This document shows, in pieces, positions 5,799 to 11,147 of a stretch of DNA of 11,147 bases (the stretch's first letter is position 1; each line of letters starts with the position of its first letter). Origin of the DNA: Chloroflexi bacterium RBG_16_57_11 (GTDB taxonomy: Bacteria > Chloroflexota > Anaerolineae > Anaerolineales > UBA4823); contig MGNS01000056.1 in the NCBI GenBank assembly GCA_001795165.1, forward strand, positions 14,301-25,447. The letters are read 5' to 3'. A program made the position numbers and the translations under genes. The notes below the pieces were generated by a model. It was not told the origin of the DNA. It was given only the letters and a program-made list of their open reading frames with translations, and made no database searches.

Positions 5799-6647
5799 TC
5801 ATTCATTTTGACCAGGCGAGCGGCGCCCTCGCGCCGCCATCCAATCCATCACCGGGCGGGCCAGGCCTGACGTTCCATCGATCAAGCCATACAAAGCTTT
5901 GCTGATCACGCCCGGCAGGATGGCATATTGCCGGCGGGAGACGCCACGCAGGATGGCGGCTGCGACTACCTCGGGTGAGAGTACCGGCGTGCCCTCTACC
6001 AGGGCGCGCGTTTCTGACGGCCTGAACTGCGACTCGTAGGCCAGCTGGGGGGTGTCCACGTTTGGTGGGAAGACGATGGAGACGCCTACGCCATGCGGTT
6101 TCAGCTCGGCGCGCAAGACCTCCGTAAAGCCGGAGACGGCGAATTTGGAGGCGGCATAGGCACTGTAGCCGAAGAAACCCAAAAAGCCGCCCACCGATGA
6201 GATGTTGACGATATGGCCCAAGCGACGCGCCAGCATGCCGGGCAGGACGGCCTTGACCATATGGAGCGTGCCGAAGAAGTTCACCTCCATCATCCAGCGG
6301 TAATCCTGCAGGTCGAGCTGGTGGACGTAGCCAGGGCGGGCCACGCCGGCGGAGTTGACCAGTAAATGCGGCGCGCCAACCTGGCCGACGACCTGCTCGA
6401 CGGCGTCGAAAGCCTGCGCCGGGTCAGACACATCGGCGGTCAGGATTCCACAACGCTGGGCGTCGCTCTGCCTGGCAGCGTTGACCTGATCCAGCGCGGC
6501 AGCCAGACGCCCCTCATGGCGAGCCGCCATCCAGACCTGGCACCCGGCCCGGGCTAATTCCTTTGCCACGGCCAGCCCAATGCCGCTGGAGCCGCCAGTG
6601 ACCAGAGCAATACGGCCGGGACCGATTACTGCGCTCTTCCGGCTCAA
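5799..6647 (-). CDS. 3-ketodihydrosphinganine-reductase-like SDR
   Basis: This is a 282-residue classical short-chain dehydrogenase. The Rossmann motif TGGSSGIG is at 17-24, followed by AAR (41-43), whose arginine favours NADPH. NSAG is at 98-101, the structural Asn at 123 in EVNFFG, the catalytic Ser near 151, and YAASK (164-168) supplies Tyr164 and Lys168. The substrate loop FPPNVDTPQLAYE and the following RPSETR closely resemble the eukaryotic KDSR/TSC10 type (YPPDTDTPGF, KPLETR), and the C-terminal extension has KDSR-like length. The likely reaction is NADPH reduction of 3-ketodihydrosphingosine to dihydrosphingosine, the step after SPT, whose gene is 62 bases downstream. The frame opens only after a TGA 30 bases upstream of TTG 6645-6647, so TTG is the only usable start before the Rossmann motif; its ribosome site is weak. 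A generic SDR of other lipid metabolism is the alternative. Confidence 0.8.
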   Translation of the reverse strand: MSRKSAVIGPGRIALVTGGSSGIGLAVAKELARAGCQVWMAARHEGRLAAALDQVNAARQSDAQRCGILTADVSDPAQAFDAVEQVVGQVGAPHLLVNSAGVARPGYVHQLDLQDYRWMMEVNFFGTLHMVKAVLPGMLARRLGHIVNISSVGGFLGFFGYSAYAASKFAVSGFTEVLRAELKPHGVGVSIVFPPNVDTPQLAYESQFRPSETRALVEGTPVLSPEVVAAAILRGVSRRQYAILPGVISKALYGLIDGTSGLARPVMDWMAARGRRSPGQNE

Positions 6648-6778
6648 GCTTCGCCAGCCTGCGAATCAAGTTTCATCGAAAAGTTAAACACCGCATGTGA
6701 CACCAAGGTGCATCCAAACTCCGTTATCCTCCGGATTCACCTTACGACACAGCTCAGGACAAGCCTGCAAAACCGAAT

Positions 6779-6807
6779 ATTTCAGGAGAAGTTGAGTTAT
6801 CTGAAAT
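6779..6807. repeat. Inverted repeat after the exporter adaptor gene
   Basis: ATTTCAG (6779-6785) and CTGAAAT (6801-6807) form a 7-bp stem with a 15-base loop. It lies about 50 bases beyond the adaptor stop on the - strand and is followed by only a short T4. It could be a weak terminator or 3' stabilising hairpin separating exporter from SDR transcripts. In the rest of 6648-6856 I see no gene and no convincing promoter. Confidence 0.3.
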
Positions 6808-6856
6808 TCGCTCAACAACACGGGCACTCATCTACCGCTTCGCCAAACCGTTATCA

Positions 6857-8023
6857 TTACGGCTGCGCACCGAACTGAACCTCGACACTCATCCCTTCTC
6901 GCAAGCCCGCAGGGAGCTCATCCAATGCGATAGTCGTCTTGTACACCACATCCCCGCCCAAAGTATCCGCCAGCGGTGAGATATCACTCACCCGCCCGGG
7001 GACTTCCTGACCCAGCGCTTTGATAAAGGCCCTCACCGGCTGGCCAACTTCGACCTGCGGGATGTCCCGCTCGCTCAGATCGGTGGTTTCGACCCTCAGG
7101 TTGTTGAGATCGACCAGCGTGAGCACCACCTGGCCTGGGATGACCCATTCGCCGGGGTGGACGTTTACGCTGGCGATGGTTCCATCGAACGGGGCAGCCA
7201 GGGTCAGGTGATCCAGAGCAGCTTGAGCGGCGGATAATTGGGTCTGGGCGTTCGAAATCCGAGCACCCGCCAGGCGTACTTTATCCGGGTCAGGGCCAGC
7301 CTGTAAGATGGTGTAATCGGAAAGCGCCTTGTCCAGTTTCGCCTGGACGACCTGCAGGTCGTACTCGTACTGCAACCGTTTGACGGCGGCGTTGTAATCA
7401 GCCTGCGCCTCATTCAGGGCATCCAGGCGATCTTCCCGCACAGCATCGCTGGATGGGCGATATTTATACGGCTCGAAGGCCTGGCGGGCAGTGTCCAGGC
7501 GTTGCTTCATCTGGTTGAGCGCTTCGACGGTCTCCAGGCTGGCCTGGTTGACTGGCACGGTGAAATTATCCAGGGCGTATTGGGCGTCGCGTACCGCCCG
7601 TTCGTATGCGATGATTTCCTGCATCGCCTGCACGCGGGCGGTCTTCGCCTCTGTTTTCAGGTCATTCAGCGCCTGTTGAGCCTGGACCAGCTCGAATTCG
7701 GCCTGGCTGACCGCTGCCTGCAGATCCTCCTGTCCTTCCAGCTGGACCAGCGGCTGCCCGGCGGTTACTGAAGCGCCTTCGGCGACGTTCACCGCCTCCA
7801 CCACCCCGGACAGGGTGAATACCAGCCTGGCCACCTGAGCGGGGGCTATCACTCCAGAAGCGACCACGCCGCTTTCGTTTCCCGGCGAAGCCGGCCGTGT
7901 GGCTGCGCTGCCGCTATCCAGCACGACGGTGGGTAACGGCTGAGGGGTTGCCGGGTTGAACACATTGCAGCCGGCCAGCAGCCCCACCAGCAAGAGGATC
8001 GAAGTGAGCTTGAATTGCCGCAC
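6857..8023 (-). CDS. HlyD/MacA-type periplasmic adaptor lipoprotein of an ABC exporter
   Basis: This is a 388-residue membrane-fusion (adaptor) protein. The start is GTG 8021-8023, chosen because it opens a textbook lipoprotein signal (hydrophobic residues 6-16, lipobox LAGC, lipidated Cys19) and has AGGA 9 bases upstream. A Pro/Thr/Ser linker follows. The first half of the barrel-sandwich (lipoyl-like) domain is at about 54-97 with GVVEAVNVAEGASVTAGQ. A long helical hairpin runs to about 270, and the second half at 273-307 has LAAPFDGTIASVNVHPGEWV. The beta-barrel and membrane-proximal part runs to the end. Such proteins sit outside the inner membrane and couple MacB-type pumps to export. 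The ATPase gene is just upstream. An ATG at 8143 would add 40 residues, but those are encoded by a hairpin-rich repeat and lack a signal-like start. Confidence 0.85.
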   Translation of the reverse strand: MRQFKLTSILLLVGLLAGCNVFNPATPQPLPTVVLDSGSAATRPASPGNESGVVASGVIAPAQVARLVFTLSGVVEAVNVAEGASVTAGQPLVQLEGQEDLQAAVSQAEFELVQAQQALNDLKTEAKTARVQAMQEIIAYERAVRDAQYALDNFTVPVNQASLETVEALNQMKQRLDTARQAFEPYKYRPSSDAVREDRLDALNEAQADYNAAVKRLQYEYDLQVVQAKLDKALSDYTILQAGPDPDKVRLAGARISNAQTQLSAAQAALDHLTLAAPFDGTIASVNVHPGEWVIPGQVVLTLVDLNNLRVETTDLSERDIPQVEVGQPVRAFIKALGQEVPGRVSDISPLADTLGGDVVYKTTIALDELPAGLREGMSVEVQFGAQP

Positions 8024-8144
8024 ATTGAGGCGTCCTGAGTGAAATCGAAGGAGGCCGGTTCTCCGCCGTGCGACCGGCTCGCTTCGATAGCCGAACTTGT
8101 TCGGACACTCAGCGAGCCTGCTTGTCTGCGGGGTGGCTTCCATC
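8024..8144. repeat. Hairpin-rich, REP-like intergenic element inside the exporter operon
   Basis: This 121-base segment separates the ATPase and adaptor genes. It contains nested perfect inverted repeats. GGCTCGCT (8076-8083) pairs with AGCGAGCC (8111-8118); inside it CCGAAC (8091-8096) pairs with GTTCGG (8099-8104) around a 2-base loop. Next to it GCCGGT (8054-8059) pairs with ACCGGC (8073-8078). The left end on the + strand, GTCCTGAGTGAAATCGAAGG, resembles the CCTGAGCGNAGTCGAAGG elements often seen between genes in several bacterial phyla. An inserted short repeat fits better than coding sequence. Confidence 0.5.
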
Positions 8145-8864
8145 TCAGGCTCCCACGGCCATCTTTTCGTCCTCCGGCATATGCTGGACGTTGTTGGCGT
8201 CGATCAGGCCATCGCGCAGAGTAATGACTCGGCGAGCATATTGGATCACGCGCGGGTCGTGGGTGGCAAAAATGAATGTGACACCAGTCTCCTGGTTCAA
8301 TCGGGTCATGATTTCCATGACCTGCTTGCCGTTCGCCGTGTCGAGGTTGGCAGTGGGCTCGTCTGCCAGGATCAAAGTTGGCCTGGGAGCCAGGGCGCGG
8401 GCGATGGCGACCCTTTGCTGCTGACCACCGCTGAGCTGGTCCGGGCGGTGATTGGCGCGGTCGCTCAGATCCACCGCGGCCAGCAAATCGGTGATGCGGG
8501 CCCGGCGCTCGGAGGCGCTGTGCCCATTCAGGAGCAGCGGCATTTCGATGTTCTCGTAGGCGCTGAGGGTAGGGATCAGGGCGAAGAACTGGAAGATGAA
8601 GCCAATCGTGCCGCGGCGCATGTCGGCGCGCTGGTTGCGGTTGAGCTTGCTGACCTCTTTGCCATTGATGAACACGCTGCCGCTGGTGGGCTGGTCCAGG
8701 CAGCCGATCAGCTGCAGTAAGGTGGTCTTGCCTGAGCCGGAAGGGCCCACCAGGGCGGTAAACTCACCGCTTTGAATCGAGAGACTGACGCCGCGCAGGG
8801 CTTGAGTCTCGACTTGACCAATTTTAAAAATACGGGTGACGTTTTCAATCTTTGTGACTTCCAT
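8145..8864 (-). CDS. MacB/LolD-type ABC transporter ATPase subunit
   Basis: The protein has 239 residues, the usual size for a stand-alone LolD/MacB-class ATPase. It has Walker A GPSGSGKT (40-47), the Q-loop Gln92 in FIFQFF, the signature LSGGQQQR (144-151), Walker B LILADE (164-169) followed by the D-loop ANLD, and the switch His202 in ATHD. All catalytic elements are intact. The subunit hydrolyses ATP on the cytoplasmic face to drive conformational change in the FtsX-type permeases encoded just upstream, not an import cycle. ATG 8862-8864 has AAGGAG 6 bases upstream. That site overlaps the stop of the preceding permease gene (TAAGGAG), so translation is probably coupled. The adaptor gene follows after a 121-base repeat element. 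The substrate cannot be read from the sequence. Confidence 0.92.
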   Translation of the reverse strand: MEVTKIENVTRIFKIGQVETQALRGVSLSIQSGEFTALVGPSGSGKTTLLQLIGCLDQPTSGSVFINGKEVSKLNRNQRADMRRGTIGFIFQFFALIPTLSAYENIEMPLLLNGHSASERRARITDLLAAVDLSDRANHRPDQLSGGQQQRVAIARALAPRPTLILADEPTANLDTANGKQVMEIMTRLNQETGVTFIFATHDPRVIQYARRVITLRDGLIDANNVQHMPEDEKMAVGA

Positions 8865-8874
8865 GTTGGTCTCC

Positions 8875-10098
<1,224 letters not shown>

Positions 10099-10111
10099 CA
10101 GAAACCTCTTT

Positions 10112-10139
10112 TTTGATGCAGCTCTTGGGCTGCATCAAA
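10112..10139. repeat. Perfect 11-bp intercistronic hairpin over the upstream stop codon
   Basis: TTTGATGCAGC (10112-10122) and GCTGCATCAAA (10129-10139) form a perfect stem with a 6-base loop. It includes the TGA (10135-10137) of the upstream permease gene and ends shortly before the ribosome site of the next. On the - strand it is followed by A-rich sequence, not U-rich, so it is not an intrinsic terminator. A role in mRNA processing, stability or setting the ratio of the two permeases is plausible. Confidence 0.6.
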
Positions 10140-11147
10140 CGTGATGCAACGCGGCAGCTGGCTCGCGGCGGGCAGCTTCGCTCGCCGGGATCAAGGCGGC
10201 CAGAGCCGAGATGATCGCCACGGTCAGCGCCCGGCTGAGCAGTTTTTCTAGGCCCCAACTGGGATAAACCCGCCCGCTGATCAGGGCCATGTACTCGGCT
10301 GCAGTCGACATGTAGCTGAAATCCAGGCCAACCATACGCAGCAGCCCGTTGATGAGCAGCCCAAAGACGATCCCGGCCGCCACGCCCACCAGGCCCATCA
10401 TGGTCCCTTCCAGGATGAACAGCAGGGAGATCTGGCGCGGTTTCAGCCCCATCGCGCCCAGCAGTCCGATCTCGCGGGTCCGCTCGTATACGGCCATCAG
10501 CAGCAGGTTCAGGATGCCAATGCCGGCAATTAACAGGATGATCACACCGAAGATGTTCATCACCCCGTTTTTAGTCGTTATCGCTGCCAGAAGCTCGGGG
10601 TAATTGTTTCTCCAGGTATCGATTTCGTATCCGGGCAAGGACGGTGCAATCGCGGCGATGACTTTTGGCTCCTGGCCTAACTGCTTCAGCACAATCGTCA
10701 CCTCAGTGGACTGGCCGGCCAGGTCGAACAGATCCTGGGCCTCGCCTAAAGATATGTAGGCTGCGCTTTTCTCAAAATCGGGCATGCCCAGATCGTAGAT
10801 CCCGACCACGGTCATCGTCCGGCGACGGGTCTGCTCGTGCGTGGAGCGCCCCACCAGTGGCAACCGGTCTCCAACCGTGACGCCCATGGCGTCTGCCAGT
10901 CCTTTGCCGATGAAGATCATGTCTTTATCGTCCGGAGCCAGGAACCGGCCGGCGATGACGTGCTGCGCGGGCAGGCTGACCTCCAGCTCCTTTTCCGGCT
11001 CGATGCCGGTGATGTTGACACCGAAGGCGCCTTCGGGGCTGGTGACCAGCCCGCCAGTGTTGATCCGCCGCGTGGCGGTTTGCACTTGTGTGTGGGCCAG
11101 GGCGGCCTGCACCACAGCCTGGTCATCGGCCAGGGGAAGCAGAGGGT
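10135..11147 (-). CDS. Second FtsX-like permease, N-terminus cut by the window edge
   Basis: The frame is open to the right edge, so the first TM helix and start lie outside. About 337 residues are visible. The GTG at 11113-11115 is only an internal codon, since coding-like sequence (PLLPLADDQAV) continues upstream of it. The extracytoplasmic domain (GVNITGIEPEKE, GDRLPLVGRS, VVGIYDLGMPDFEKSAAYIS) leads into a TM segment ending LLLMAVYERTREIGLLGAMG. Then come a third TM (LLFILEGTMMGLVGVAAGIV), a fourth near the C-terminus, and the family-typical end EAARREPAAAL. It is homologous to the next permease in the fold motifs (ERTREIG-L-AxG) but clearly diverged, as expected for the two halves of a heterodimeric LolC/LolE- or MacB-like exporter. 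It is probably at or near the operon start. Confidence 0.9.
   Translation of the reverse strand, partial: PLLPLADDQAVVQAALAHTQVQTATRRINTGGLVTSPEGAFGVNITGIEPEKELEVSLPAQHVIAGRFLAPDDKDMIFIGKGLADAMGVTVGDRLPLVGRSTHEQTRRRTMTVVGIYDLGMPDFEKSAAYISLGEAQDLFDLAGQSTEVTIVLKQLGQEPKVIAAIAPSLPGYEIDTWRNNYPELLAAITTKNGVMNIFGVIILLIAGIGILNLLLMAVYERTREIGLLGAMGLKPRQISLLFILEGTMMGLVGVAAGIVFGLLINGLLRMVGLDFSYMSTAAEYMALISGRVYPSWGLEKLLSRALTVAIISALAALIPASEAARREPAAALHHV

Noticed and set aside
6644..6676. 10-codon ORF (MKLDSQAGEA) whose stop overlaps the TTG start of the SDR gene
   Set aside because: The overlap looks like coupling, but there is no ribosome site before its ATG and so short an ORF is expected by chance.
8024..8143. 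N-terminal 40-residue extension of the adaptor from ATG 8141-8143
   Set aside because: It is encoded by the hairpin-rich repeat, has no protein-like character, and would bury the lipoprotein signal that starts at GTG 8023.

Overview
The window (roughly 55-60% GC by eye) looks like chromosomal DNA of an uncultured or little-studied bacterium. Protein style suggests a Chloroflexota member of the Anaerolineae type: YtxH-type small protein, lipoprotein-type periplasmic adaptor, serine-palmitoyltransferase-like enzyme, and a repetitive secreted protein with a TPGYWKTH C-terminal domain. This placement is an inference; no rRNA, tRNA or other marker gene is present. No CRISPR array, transposase or prophage gene was seen.

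Layout. Positions 1-744 (+ strand) hold the 3' end of an unrecognised gene and, overlapping it by ATGA, a second unrecognised gene that is split by a one-base frameshift in an A4 run at 214-217. Everything from 756 to the right edge is on the - strand. From left to right: a two-TM coiled-coil membrane protein (756-1367); a YtxH-like protein (1546-1917) preceded by a well-signalled 21-codon ORF (1928-1993) and a sigma70-type promoter (2034-2062); a terminator (about 2151-2189) closing a large secreted, disulfide-rich, internally duplicated protein (2241-4181); a 370-base leader region with its own extended -10 promoter, mutually exclusive RNA helices, a strong intrinsic terminator and a 22-codon ORF lying across that terminator; a serine palmitoyltransferase-like gene (4558-5736) and a 3-ketodihydrosphinganine-reductase-like SDR gene (5799-6647); then, upstream of them, a tripartite ABC exporter made of an adaptor lipoprotein (6857-8023), an ATPase (8145-8864), one complete permease (8875-10098) and a second permease cut by the window edge (10135-11147).

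How it may work together. The SDR and SPT genes are consecutive on the same strand, so the first two steps of sphingoid-base synthesis (condensation of serine with acyl-CoA or acyl-ACP, then ketone reduction) appear as an operon. The MacAB-like exporter sits directly upstream in the same orientation. An export role for the lipid product or a precursor is possible but is only suggested by position. The most interesting non-coding region is 4306-4449. It has the architecture of an attenuator, riboswitch-like leader or small RNA in front of the secreted-protein gene, and I do not recognise it as any known class.
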